Assembly: GCF_002204185.1 (NCBI RefSeq)
Contig: NZ_MXPU01000004.1
Location: forward strand, 310,001 to 374,000
Length of the DNA stretch: 64,000 nucleotides
Direction of reading: 5' to 3'
DNA from: Rhizobium esperanzae
GTDB lineage: Bacteria; Pseudomonadota; Alphaproteobacteria; Rhizobiales; Rhizobiaceae
The notes under the pieces: model-generated
The model's database searches: none
Seen by the model: the letters and a program-made list of their open reading frames with translations, nothing else
What the model was told of the DNA's origin: nothing
Part shown: positions 29,073 through 37,613 of the stretch, piece by piece
Numbering within the stretch: position 1 is the first letter of the stretch
Layout of the letters: the number at the start of each line of letters is the position of its first letter
Translations under genes and position numbers: made by a program

Positions 29073-30140
29073 TCATCTGATCGCAGCCGGGCCATCAGCC
29101 ATATCGAAGACGGCAGCATTATCCTGGATCTCGCGGAGCCCCTTATATGAGGGGTGGCGTAGGCTGCCCTCACGCGTCCAGCCGCGAAACTCGATTTCAG
29201 CGATGAGGGTCGGCTGGGAAAAGACAAGCCGCTTCCCTTTCAGCGGCACGATGGGTTTTTTCGTTTGGAGGCGGTTCAACGTCTTGCGCAAATATTCCGC
29301 CTCGGTTCGATTGAACCCCGTGCCGACGGACCCGACATAGATCCAGTCGTGACCCTTTCGACCAGCAAGCAACAGGCTGCCGAGCCCACCGCGGGTGCTG
29401 GCCGATTCCTCGTAACCGACGATCATGAAGCTGTCGCTCTGAACACATTTGATCTTCTGCCAGTCCCCCAGACGGCCACTCCGGTAAGGGCTGTCCCTGC
29501 GCTTGGCAATGATGCCTTCGAGGCCAAGACGGCATGCGTGTTCGAGCAGTTCCTCGCCACTCAAATCCAGTTCCTGCGAGAACCGAATGGCGCCACCGTC
29601 GGTCTCGGGGATCAGATCTTCCAGTAAATGACGGCGCACCGACAGTTCCGTGCGCGTCAGGTCGTGACCGTCGAGATACAACAGATCGAAAGCGTAAAAT
29701 ATGGATTCGGTCGAGATCCGCTTGCCGCCCCTGCCGCCGAGCGAGCGCTGCAACGCTCCGAAGTCCGACCGACCCTCTTCATCGAGGACAACGGCTTCTC
29801 CGTCGAGAATGCAGCTCGACACACCGAGTTCTCTTGCCCCCGCGGCGATCCTCGGAAATCGATGGGTCCAGTCGTGGCCGCCACGAGTGAGAATGCGAAT
29901 GCCCTTTGGCTCGATGTGGAGCGCCGATCGGTAGCCGTCCCACTTCACCTCATAAAGCCAATCCGGCCCTTGCGGCACCGTCTGCTTCAGCAGCGCCAGG
30001 CATGGCTCCACTCTGGACGGCATTGCATCGAACGGCAGGTTTGGCTGGTCCGGATCACGCCGACGGACAGGTCGCGATTGTATCGAAGAATTGGAGTCGC
30101 GAAGGAGGGGGGCGGAGGGGCCGCGTGATCTGGTCATCAC
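29073..30140 (-). CDS. Stand-alone ATP-dependent DNA ligase (LigD ligase-domain type)
   Basis: The 355-residue enzyme contains only the adenylation and OB-fold domains. Lys66 in YEVKWDGYRS is the AMP-accepting residue; CILDGEAVVLD, FYAFDLLYLDG, LEGIIAKRRDSPY and WQKIKC are motifs III-V. The C-terminal IAEIEFRGWTREGSLRHPSYKGLRE is as in LigD ligases. The start is GTG-ATG right after the ku stop (TGA-GTG-ATG), so translation is coupled. It probably backs up or specialises end sealing with the adjacent Ku proteins. It lacks polymerase and phosphoesterase domains. Confidence 0.92.
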   Translation of the reverse strand: MMTRSRGPSAPLLRDSNSSIQSRPVRRRDPDQPNLPFDAMPSRVEPCLALLKQTVPQGPDWLYEVKWDGYRSALHIEPKGIRILTRGGHDWTHRFPRIAAGARELGVSSCILDGEAVVLDEEGRSDFGALQRSLGGRGGKRISTESIFYAFDLLYLDGHDLTRTELSVRRHLLEDLIPETDGGAIRFSQELDLSGEELLEHACRLGLEGIIAKRRDSPYRSGRLGDWQKIKCVQSDSFMIVGYEESASTRGGLGSLLLAGRKGHDWIYVGSVGTGFNRTEAEYLRKTLNRLQTKKPIVPLKGKRLVFSQPTLIAEIEFRGWTREGSLRHPSYKGLREIQDNAAVFDMADGPAAIR

Positions 30141-30959
30141 TCAATGCCTGCCGGATCGGTTCTCGGCATCGACGGATTTGCGCAGCGCCTCCATGATATT
30201 GATGACGTTGCTGGGAGCCGGCTCTGCCTTCTCCCTGCCCTTGGGTTTCGCTTTAGCAGGCTTTTTCATCTGTTTCTTCTTAGCCTCGATGAGGTCGAGC
30301 AGCCTATCCTGCACCGGGTCGGAGGCCATCTTCGGATTCCAGTGCTGCGTCTGCTTCTTGATGAGCTGCTGCACCAGCGGCATCATCTGGCTGTCCGCCG
30401 GCTGATCGTCCACCCTATCGAAATAGTTTTCAGCGTCGCGCACCTCGTCGCCGTAGCGCAGGGTCCAAAGGACGATGCCCTTGCCGCGAGGCTCCAGCAT
30501 CACGGCGCGCTCGCGGCGCGCGATCACCAGCCGCGAGATGCCGACCATGTCCTCAGCCGCCATCGCGTCGCGAATCACCGAGAATGCTTCCTGGCCGACC
30601 GGATCGTCGGGTGAGAGATAGTAGGGCGTGTCGAGCCAGATCCATTCGACACTGTTGCGCGGCGTAAAGACTTCGATATCGATCGTCTTGGTGCTTTCAA
30701 GCGCAACGTTCTCCAATTCCTCGTCTTCGAGCAAGACATACTCGTCCTCACCGCGCTGATAGGCTTTCACTTCGTCTTCATCTTTCACGTCCTTGCCGGT
30801 GACGGCGTCGACATAGTGGCTGACGACGCGGTTTTGGGTGGCGCGATTGAGTGTGTGAAAGCGCACCTTCTCATTTTCGGAGGTGGCCGGCATCATCTGC
30901 ACCGGACAGGTGACGAGCGACAGTTTGAGGTAACCTTTCCAGTAAGGCCGGATCGCCAT
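30141..30959 (-). CDS. ku: Ku protein, NHEJ end-binding (copy 1)
   Basis: The 272-residue bacterial Ku homodimer subunit threads onto DNA ends and recruits LigD. It starts MAIRPYWKGYLKLSLVTCPV and has the family motifs RFHTLNRATQNRVVSHYVD and PYYLSPDD. The C-terminal Lys-rich linker is followed by NVINIMEALRKSV, the kind of helix implicated in ligase contact. GGAGG precedes the ATG. It is the middle gene of the ku-ku-ligase operon, with 12 bases between the ku genes. Confidence 0.95.
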   Translation of the reverse strand: MAIRPYWKGYLKLSLVTCPVQMMPATSENEKVRFHTLNRATQNRVVSHYVDAVTGKDVKDEDEVKAYQRGEDEYVLLEDEELENVALESTKTIDIEVFTPRNSVEWIWLDTPYYLSPDDPVGQEAFSVIRDAMAAEDMVGISRLVIARRERAVMLEPRGKGIVLWTLRYGDEVRDAENYFDRVDDQPADSQMMPLVQQLIKKQTQHWNPKMASDPVQDRLLDLIEAKKKQMKKPAKAKPKGREKAEPAPSNVINIMEALRKSVDAENRSGRH

Positions 30960-30971
30960 GGAAGCCTCCGA

Positions 30972-31871
30972 TCACCCGGCGCGGCGCTGGTGAGCGCCGC
31001 CTGAGCTGCGCGATTTCGGCGTCGACGCGCGCGCGGCCTTCTGCCTGTTCTTGCCGGCATTGGCATTTGCAGCGGTGCGCTTCGCCTTTGCCGGCGCCGC
31101 CATGCCGGCGCTTTCGCGCAGGGCCTGTAGCAGGTCGCTCGGTTTCGAAGCCGGCGGCGCCTTTTTCTTCGGAAGGGTGCGGCCTTCGATCTTGGCCTTC
31201 ACCAGTTCGGCGACGGCGGCTTCATAACGGTCGTCGAACTGCTTCGGGTCGAAGTCACCCTTCTTGGTGTTGATGATGTGCTTGGCGAGCTCCAGCATCT
31301 CGCCTTCGATCTTGAGATCCGGCATCTCCTCGAATGCCTTTTCCGAGGAGCGAACCTCATAATCGAAGTTCAAGGTTGAGCCAACCAGCCCCTTTCCATG
31401 GGGGCGGATGAGAAGCGTTCGCAGGCGCCGGAACAGCACCGTCCGGGCAATGGCCGCGACCTTGGCTTTCTCCATACCATCCCGCAGGAGTTTGAAGGCG
31501 TCGCTGCCCATCTTGTCGGGAGCCAGATAATAAGGCTTGTCGAAATAGACGTCGTCGACCTCCTCAAAAGGAATAAAGGCCTCCACCTTCAGCGTTTTGT
31601 CGCTTTCCGGAATGGCAGCCGCGACTTCCTCGGGCTCGAGCACGACGTAGCGACCGTCCTCGATCTCAAAACCCTTGACCTGGTCCTCGCGCTCGACCGG
31701 ATCGCCGGTCTCGCCGTCCACGAATTCTCGGCGCACACGGTTGCCGGTCTTCCTGTTCAGCGTGTGAAACGCAATCCGCTCGGATGTGGAGGCGGCGGTG
31801 TAGAGCGCCACCGGGAAAGCGACTTCCCCGAACTTGATAAAGCCTTTCCAATTCGCTCTCGGGGCAACCAT
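30972..31871 (-). CDS. ku: Ku protein, NHEJ end-binding (copy 2)
   Basis: This second Ku has 299 residues, starting MVAPRANWKGFIKFGEVAFP with AFHTLNRKTGNRVRREFVD and KPYYLAPDK. It diverges clearly from its neighbour. The C-terminus carries SDLLQALRESAG and then a long Lys/Arg/Ala-rich basic tail of roughly 40 residues, suited to DNA binding. Tandem unequal Ku genes suggest a heterodimer, as reported for some Sinorhizobium Ku pairs. The ATG at 31871 has AGGAG upstream; the frame is open 45 bases farther, without a site. Confidence 0.94.
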   Translation of the reverse strand: MVAPRANWKGFIKFGEVAFPVALYTAASTSERIAFHTLNRKTGNRVRREFVDGETGDPVEREDQVKGFEIEDGRYVVLEPEEVAAAIPESDKTLKVEAFIPFEEVDDVYFDKPYYLAPDKMGSDAFKLLRDGMEKAKVAAIARTVLFRRLRTLLIRPHGKGLVGSTLNFDYEVRSSEKAFEEMPDLKIEGEMLELAKHIINTKKGDFDPKQFDDRYEAAVAELVKAKIEGRTLPKKKAPPASKPSDLLQALRESAGMAAPAKAKRTAANANAGKNRQKAARASTPKSRSSGGAHQRRAG

Positions 31872-31905
31872 TTCGCACGCGCTCCTGCCGCAACCAGTGC
31901 GAGTC

Positions 31906-31931
31906 AACCGAATCACTTTACGATTGGTTCC
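31906..31931 (-). promoter_or_regulatory. Possible EcfG-type promoter of the ku-ku-ligase operon
   Basis: On the reverse strand GGAAC (31931-31927) is followed after 17 bases by GGTT (31909-31906), one mismatch from the CGTT -10 element. It lies 35 bases before the first ku ATG. Several copies of GAATCA and one TGATTC flank it. It is weaker than the ligD site, but the shared pathway makes it credible. Confidence 0.45.
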
Positions 31932-32099
31932 GAATCAAAACGAATCAAATTTCAATAGCTTAGTGAAAATGATTCACGCGTTTTCCGAGTCTGGATCATC
32001 CCCTTGAATCTGATCGATCTTTTTCACGCCGGGTGCTTTCTGCGATGGGAACAACCAGCAGATAGGGCCGCCTGAGGAATGGCTTTGAACCTCCACCGC

Positions 32100-33158
32100 T
32101 CAATCGACGCGTTGGCCTTCGCCATCGAACACATGCAAATATTGCGGCGGGAAGGCGACATTGACCTTCGGCCCCGCCTTCAGCGCTTCGCGGTCGAGCG
32201 TGAAGATCTTGAACGGCAGGCCGTGAAGCGCGAGGTGGAGGATGATGCCGAATCCGGTGGGCTCGACGAGCTCCACATCGGTGGCAAGCCCGGTTCCATC
32301 ATTCGTCATCAGCACATGCTCGGGCCGGATGCCTAGCGTCACCTTCGCGCCGTCTTCAAGCGGCAGCGGCTTTGCCAGCGGCACGATCGTTCCGTCTTTC
32401 AGCCGCACGCCACCCGCATCATAATTCGCCTCGAGGAAATTCATCCCCGGCGAACCGATGAAGCCGGCGACGAACAGGTTGGCCGGCCGGTCGTAGAGTT
32501 CCAGCGGACTGCCGACCTGCTGGACGACGCCGCCATGCATGGCGACGATCCGATCGGCCAGCGTCATCGCTTCGATCTGATCGTGGGTGACGTAGATCGA
32601 GGTCGCCTTCAGCTCGCCGTGCAGTTTCTTGATTTCGGCGCGCATCTGTTCGCGCAGGCGCGCATCAAGATTGGACAGCGGTTCGTCGAACAGGAAGGCT
32701 TTCGGCTGGCGCACGATGGCGCGGCCCATGGCGACGCGCTGGCGCTGGCCGCCGGAAAGCGCCTTCGGCCGACGTTCGAGCAGCGGGTCGAGGCCTAGCT
32801 TGGCGGCAGCCGCCGCCACCGCGCTCGTAATCTTCTCCTTGGTCGTCTTTCGCAGTCTGAGGCTGTAGCTCATATTGCCGGCGACGTTCATGTGCGGATA
32901 GAGCGCATAGGACTGGAACACCATGGCAATGTCACGGTCCTTCGGATGCCGCTCATTCACCCTGGCGCCGGCAATCCGGATTTCGCCCGATGTGACATCC
33001 TCCAGCCCGGCAATCATCCGCAAGAGCGTGGACTTGCCGCAGCCGGAAGGGCCGACGAGCACGACGAATTCGCCATCCCGGATTTCGAGGTCGACGCCGT
33101 GCAGCACCTGCACGTGGCCATAGGCTTTGCGGATGTTCTGGATGTCGATCGATGCCAT
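32100..33158 (-). CDS. Sugar-type ABC transporter ATP-binding protein (UgpC/MalK class)
   Basis: The 352-residue CUT1-type ATPase has LVGPSGCGKSTLLRMIAGLE, signature LSGGQRQRVAMGRAIV, FLFDEPLSNLDARLR and YVTHDQIEAMTLADRIV, and then a C-terminal OB/TOBE domain (LGIRPEHVLM). It is the last gene of a reverse-strand operon with two permeases and a binding protein. The operon is led by a trans-sulfuration enzyme and a GntR regulator. The sugar substrate cannot be inferred from the ATPase. Confidence 0.92.
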   Translation of the reverse strand: MASIDIQNIRKAYGHVQVLHGVDLEIRDGEFVVLVGPSGCGKSTLLRMIAGLEDVTSGEIRIAGARVNERHPKDRDIAMVFQSYALYPHMNVAGNMSYSLRLRKTTKEKITSAVAAAAAKLGLDPLLERRPKALSGGQRQRVAMGRAIVRQPKAFLFDEPLSNLDARLREQMRAEIKKLHGELKATSIYVTHDQIEAMTLADRIVAMHGGVVQQVGSPLELYDRPANLFVAGFIGSPGMNFLEANYDAGGVRLKDGTIVPLAKPLPLEDGAKVTLGIRPEHVLMTNDGTGLATDVELVEPTGFGIILHLALHGLPFKIFTLDREALKAGPKVNVAFPPQYLHVFDGEGQRVD

Positions 33159-33162
33159 TTGT

Positions 33163-33993
33163 TTAACCCTTGACCGCGCCGGCCGTCAGGCCCTGGACGA
33201 GATAACGCTGGATGAGCAGGAAGAAGAGGCCGGCCGGAATGAGCGCCATCACGCCCGCCGCCATCATCTGCCCGAAATCCACCGAGAATTTCGAAACGAA
33301 GGTGAGAAGCCCGACCGGGAAGGTCGCCGCGTCATTGCCGTTGATCAGCATCAGCGCGAAGAGCAGTTCGCTCCAGGCGGCGGTGAAGACGAAGCCGAGC
33401 GTCGCCGCGATGCCGGGCAGCGTCAGCGGCAGGATGATCTGGCGAAACGCGGTGAATTGCGTCGCCCCGTCGATCATCGCCGCCTCTTCGAGATCCTTGG
33501 GAATGCCGTCGAAGAAGGACTGCATCAGGAAAGTGGCGAAGGGCACGTTGAAAGCGGTGTAGACGATGACGAGGCCGGTCAAGCTGTTGGTCAGATGCAG
33601 GGGCGACAGGATCTTGAAGATCGGCGCCACCAGCATGACGAGCGGAAACATCTGGGTCAGCAGCATCAGGGCGACAATCCAGTATTTCGCCCGAAAATTG
33701 AAGCGCGACAGCGCGTAGCCCGAGAGCGAGGCGCAGATCGTCACGGTCACCGCCGTCGAAGCCGAAACGATCAGGCTGTTCTTGAAGAAGGTCGGGAAGG
33801 CGCTGTGCTGCAGCACGAAGGCATAATGATCCCAGCTGGTGCGCGACGGCCACATGCGCACGCCTTCGGTGTAGAGCAGGTCGTTCGGCGTCACCGAGAC
33901 CTTGAGAAGCCAGAACAGTGGGAAGAGCGCAAAGGCAATGTAGCAGAGGATTGCTAAGCGATGCGCGATGGTGGGAAGGATTGATCGTCTCAT
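33163..33993 (-). CDS. Sugar-type ABC transporter permease (MalG/UgpE class)
   Basis: The 276-residue six-helix permease has the coupling loop DLEEAAMIDGATQFTAFRQI and PLTLPGIAATLGFVFTAAWSE, typical of the CUT1 second permease. Four bases separate it from the ATPase gene. Confidence 0.92.
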   Translation of the reverse strand: MRRSILPTIAHRLAILCYIAFALFPLFWLLKVSVTPNDLLYTEGVRMWPSRTSWDHYAFVLQHSAFPTFFKNSLIVSASTAVTVTICASLSGYALSRFNFRAKYWIVALMLLTQMFPLVMLVAPIFKILSPLHLTNSLTGLVIVYTAFNVPFATFLMQSFFDGIPKDLEEAAMIDGATQFTAFRQIILPLTLPGIAATLGFVFTAAWSELLFALMLINGNDAATFPVGLLTFVSKFSVDFGQMMAAGVMALIPAGLFFLLIQRYLVQGLTAGAVKG

Positions 33994-33997
33994 GGTC

Positions 33998-34933
33998 TCA
34001 ATCCTTGTTCAGCAGCGTCTGCCGCAGCAGGATGATCAGCATCGAATAGGCAAGCAGCAGCGCGAGCAGCACCAGTGCAATCGCCGAGGCATAACCGAAA
34101 TCGAGCCGCTTGAACGCCGTGGTGAAGATGTAGCTCGCGACGATCTGCGTGCGGTCGGCGGGTCCGCCATTGGTCATGACGACGATGAGATCGGCGAAAT
34201 TGGAGATCCAGACGGTGCGCAAGAGCACGGTGATGGCGATCGTCGGCGCGAGAAACGGCAGGGTGATCGAGCGGAAACGCTGGAACCAGCCGGCGCCGTC
34301 GATCGACGCCGCCTCGTAGAGATCACGCGGGATCGCCTGCAGGGCCGCCAGCAGCGTGATGGCAAAGAAGGGAATGCCCCACCAGACATTGGCGACGATC
34401 GGACCCCACATCGCATAATTGGGATCGGAAAGGATATTGCCCGGCTCATGCATCAGCCCGAGCGCAAAGAGCCAGTGCGGGATCGGCCCGATGACAGGAT
34501 TGAACAGCCAGGCCCAGTTGAGGCCGGCGAGAAAGGACGGTACGGCCCAAGGCAGGAAGACCAGCGCCTGCGCGATCGCCCGGCCCGGGAATGGCTTGTC
34601 GAGCAGTAACGCCAGGATGAGGCCGAAGGTGAATTGCAAGACGACCGAGGCGCCGGTCCACCAGAGCGTATTCCTCAGCGCACCATAGAAGGCCGCATCG
34701 CCCGCAAGCTCGCGGAAGTGATCGAGTCCGGCGAAGCCGCCCGAAAAGGGATTGAGCAGTTGGATATCTCGGAAGGCATAGGACAGCCCGAGTGTCAGCG
34801 GCACCAACATCACGGCGATGATCAGGATCAGCGACGGGGCGCTGTAGAGATAGGGCTCCGAAGCATCGGCAAGACGACGCAGCCACGGCCTGCGGTCGCG
34901 ACGCATGTCGAGCATATCGGCGGAAATGGTCAT
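33998..34933 (-). CDS. Sugar-type ABC transporter permease (MalF/UgpA class)
   Basis: The 311-residue permease has the coupling loop PRDLYEAASIDGAGWFQRFR and about six helices; the first cytoplasmic stretch (DMRRDRRPWLRRLADASEPY) precedes helix one. The ATG at 34933 gives the usual length; the longer frame upstream runs into the RIME-like repeat leader. It ends four bases before the partner permease. Confidence 0.91.
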   Translation of the reverse strand: MTISADMLDMRRDRRPWLRRLADASEPYLYSAPSLILIIAVMLVPLTLGLSYAFRDIQLLNPFSGGFAGLDHFRELAGDAAFYGALRNTLWWTGASVVLQFTFGLILALLLDKPFPGRAIAQALVFLPWAVPSFLAGLNWAWLFNPVIGPIPHWLFALGLMHEPGNILSDPNYAMWGPIVANVWWGIPFFAITLLAALQAIPRDLYEAASIDGAGWFQRFRSITLPFLAPTIAITVLLRTVWISNFADLIVVMTNGGPADRTQIVASYIFTTAFKRLDFGYASAIALVLLALLLAYSMLIILLRQTLLNKD

Positions 34934-35003
34934 CGGTTTGCAGTTTCCATTATTTTTATCCGGTGAGGCCTTGCGCTGGTGATGTCTTCGAATTGGGTGG
35001 CTG

Positions 35004-35127
35004 AGGCCCCTCATCCGACCCTTCGGGCCACCTTCTCCCCAGGGGAGAAGGGATATGCCGCAACGTCTCGACTCCCTCTTCTCCCCTCGGGGAGAAGGTG
35101 CCCGTAGGGCGGATGAGGGGGCTTCTG
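35004..35127. repeat. RIME-like palindromic repeat between permease and binding protein genes
   Basis: The terminal arms gcccctcatccg (35006-35017) and cggatgagggggc (35110-35122) are inverted. Two inner hairpins share the ccttctcccc/ggggagaagg motif. This is the standard rhizobial RIME layout. It sits inside a transporter operon, where such elements can reduce downstream expression relative to the binding protein. Confidence 0.75.
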
Positions 35128-35147
35128 TCTCGAAGCCCCCTTCACCT

Positions 35148-36407
35148 TTATTTCTTGCTCAGAAACTTCTGCTGCGCCTTGGTCAGATAGTCCGCCCACT
35201 GATCAGCCAGATCCTTTGCCGAGATATCGCCGAGCAAGGCCTGCTGCGAGGTCTTGATCGCCAGCGAATCCTTGAAGAAGGCGAATTCCTCGAGGTAGGT
35301 CGGCATGACGGTCGGCACCGTGTTCGGATCCGCCAGTTCCTCGAACCAGCCCTTGAACTGGTCGCCGGCATAGAAGGGATCCTTTTCGGCCGCGGTATAG
35401 GCCGGCAGGGCACCGATGCGCTTGTTCCATTCGATATTGCCTTCCGGCCCTTCGAGGGTGGCGATCAGCTTCCAGGAGAGATCCTTATTGCCGCTGGTCG
35501 CAAACATCGACCAGCCGCCGTAACCGATGGTCGGGAAGGACTTGCCGTCAGGACCCTTCGGCAGCGGCGCAACGCCGAAATCGTCCTTCTTCATGCGCTC
35601 GGCGATGGCGATCAGCGCGTCCGGATCCTGGTCGAGGAAGGCGCAGGTGCCGGAATAGAAGCCGGCGACGACTTCGTTGAAGCCCCAGTTGACGCTGTCC
35701 TTCGGCGCATAGCCCTTCTTGTAGAGATCGACCATCCATTCGATGCCCTTGGCCCAGCCTTCGCTGTTCATGGTCGAGGTGCCGTCTTCCTTGAAGTACT
35801 TGTTGTCGCCGGCCATCGTGGCGGCAAAGATCATCCAGCCGTTGAGGCCGCCCGGTCCGCCGCGCATGCAGTAGCCGTATTTGCCGGGCAGCTTGGAGAC
35901 CTTTTCCGAGGCGGCGGTAAACTCCTCCAGCGTCTTCGGCGGCGCGGCGACGCCGGCTTCCGAAAGCAGCTTCTTGTTGTAGAACATCGCCCTCAAATAG
36001 AAGCCGTAGGGCAGCATATAGGCGGTGTCCTTGACATCGCGGCCGAGTTCGAGGGCGCGCGGCGTCAGCTCCTTGGTGTGCTCCCACTTTGCGAGATAGG
36101 GCTCGAGGCTTTCGAGCATGCCGTTATTGGCATAAAGCGACAGCCAGGTATCGGGCATTTCCATCACATCGGGCACGTCGCCGGCCGACACCATGGTCGC
36201 AAACTTCTGGAAGGCTTCGTTCCAGGGCAGCGAGATGATGTCGACCTTGGTGCCGGGGTTGGCGGCCTCGAACTTGCCGACAATCGATTTCAGCGTTTCG
36301 GTGCGCTCCGGGCTGGTGATGACTTCCACAAGCTTCAGCGTCGTATCGGCAAAGGCCGTGCCCGCCATCATCGAAGCAAAGAGCGTCGAGATTATTAGCT
36401 TTTTCAT
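35148..36407 (-). CDS. Extracellular solute-binding protein, sugar ABC transporter
   Basis: The 419-residue family-1 periplasmic binding protein has a signal peptide MKKLIISTLFASMMAGTAFA and a mature domain with DTWLSLYANNGMLESLEPYL and GGWSMFATSGNKDLSWKLI, typical of CUT1 binding proteins. GGGGGAA precedes the ATG. It is separated from the permeases by the RIME-like repeat, a common arrangement giving more receptor than permease. Its ligand is unknown; the adjoining PLP enzyme hints at an amino or sulfur compound. Confidence 0.92.
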   Translation of the reverse strand: MKKLIISTLFASMMAGTAFADTTLKLVEVITSPERTETLKSIVGKFEAANPGTKVDIISLPWNEAFQKFATMVSAGDVPDVMEMPDTWLSLYANNGMLESLEPYLAKWEHTKELTPRALELGRDVKDTAYMLPYGFYLRAMFYNKKLLSEAGVAAPPKTLEEFTAASEKVSKLPGKYGYCMRGGPGGLNGWMIFAATMAGDNKYFKEDGTSTMNSEGWAKGIEWMVDLYKKGYAPKDSVNWGFNEVVAGFYSGTCAFLDQDPDALIAIAERMKKDDFGVAPLPKGPDGKSFPTIGYGGWSMFATSGNKDLSWKLIATLEGPEGNIEWNKRIGALPAYTAAEKDPFYAGDQFKGWFEELADPNTVPTVMPTYLEEFAFFKDSLAIKTSQQALLGDISAKDLADQWADYLTKAQQKFLSKK

Positions 36408-36440
36408 GCTCAGTTCCCCCTTTTCGGTTTCTCTCGGGTT

Positions 36441-37613
36441 TCAGGATTGCGAGGCGGCGGCGAGCGCCTCCTCGATGTCGCTCCACAGCGCCTCGGTTCC
36501 TTCGAGACCGACATGGAGACGTACGGATCGCGCATGGATGCCAAAGGTTTGCGCGGAATTCGGCTGTGCCTTCTGCTGCAGCACCACCTCGCCCGGTACG
36601 ATCAGGCTTTCGTGCCCACCCCAGCTCACACCCAGTTTGAAGAGCTTGAGGTGATCGGCGAAGGCGCGGATATCGACCCCTTCGCGGAAGATGAAGGAAA
36701 ACAGGCCCGACGTGCCGTTGAGCCCGGCCGGCAGACGGTTGGCGAGGCCCGGATGGCAGACGGTTTCCACCACCTCCAGCCGCTGCAGGCGCCTGGCGAT
36801 TTCCAGAGCCGAGGCCTCATGCGCCTTCATGCGCAGCGGCAGGGTGCGCAGGCCGCGGATCAGCAACCATGCGTCGAACGGCGAAAGCTTGCCGCCGAGA
36901 TAGGGATAGGCTTCTGCCTTGATGCGGGCGATCATCTCCTTCGAGCCGGCGACGACACCCGCCACCACATCGCTGTGGCCGCCAAGATATTTCGAGGCCG
37001 AATGGATGACGAGATCGACGCCGAGTGTCAGCGGCCGCTGGAAGAACGGGCTTGCCCAACTGTTGTCGATCATCGAGACGACGCCGTGGCGCTTGGCAAG
37101 GGCGGCGAGCGCGCCGACATCATGCGCCTCCATCACCCAGCTCGTCGGGCTTTCGAGGTAGAGGAGCTTGGCGCCGGGCAACGCTCTGGCGACGGCTTCC
37201 TCGTCACGCCCGTCGACATAGGTCACTTCGATCTTCATCCGTTTCAGGATGGTGCCGAACAGGCGGAAGGCGTCGGGATAGACGTGTTTGACGGCGACGA
37301 TGCGGTCGCCCGGCTCGACGAAGCTCAAAACACTCGACGAGATCGCCGCCATGCCGCTGGCAAAACCCAGCGCATCCTCGCCGCCTTCGAGCTTGGCCAG
37401 CATGTCCTCGAAGGCCCGCACCGTCGGGTTCAGCCCGCGCGTATAGGTCGGCCGCACCTTCTCGCCGCGATAGACAGTGATCATCTCGTCATAATCGGAA
37501 AAGGTGAAAAGCGAGGTCTGGAAGATCGGCGGCACGACGGCGTCGGCGAAGTTGCCGTCGTCGTGAGCGGTGATGATGGAGGCAAGATCGAACGGGTCTG
37601 CGCCGCTGCTCAT
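36441..37613 (-). CDS. Cys/Met metabolism PLP-dependent enzyme (trans-sulfuration family)
   Basis: The 390-residue fold-type I PLP enzyme is of the cystathionine gamma-synthase/beta-lyase family. GFASGMAAISSSVLSF binds the PLP phosphate, and the Schiff-base Lys lies in DLVIHSASKYLGGHSDVVAG. Other family signs are NPTVRAFEDMLAKLEGGED and LFKLGVSWGGHESL. It could be a gamma-synthase, a C-S lyase or a related elimination enzyme. Its start overlaps the GntR gene stop (ATGA), and an ABC importer follows 33 bases on, so it probably processes the imported compound. Confidence 0.88.
   Translation of the reverse strand: MSSGADPFDLASIITAHDDGNFADAVVPPIFQTSLFTFSDYDEMITVYRGEKVRPTYTRGLNPTVRAFEDMLAKLEGGEDALGFASGMAAISSSVLSFVEPGDRIVAVKHVYPDAFRLFGTILKRMKIEVTYVDGRDEEAVARALPGAKLLYLESPTSWVMEAHDVGALAALAKRHGVVSMIDNSWASPFFQRPLTLGVDLVIHSASKYLGGHSDVVAGVVAGSKEMIARIKAEAYPYLGGKLSPFDAWLLIRGLRTLPLRMKAHEASALEIARRLQRLEVVETVCHPGLANRLPAGLNGTSGLFSFIFREGVDIRAFADHLKLFKLGVSWGGHESLIVPGEVVLQQKAQPNSAQTFGIHARSVRLHVGLEGTEALWSDIEEALAAASQS

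Noticed and set aside
35055..36398. 447-residue forward frame opposite the sugar binding protein
   Set aside because: It includes the RIME-like repeat at its start and mirrors a clear binding protein gene.
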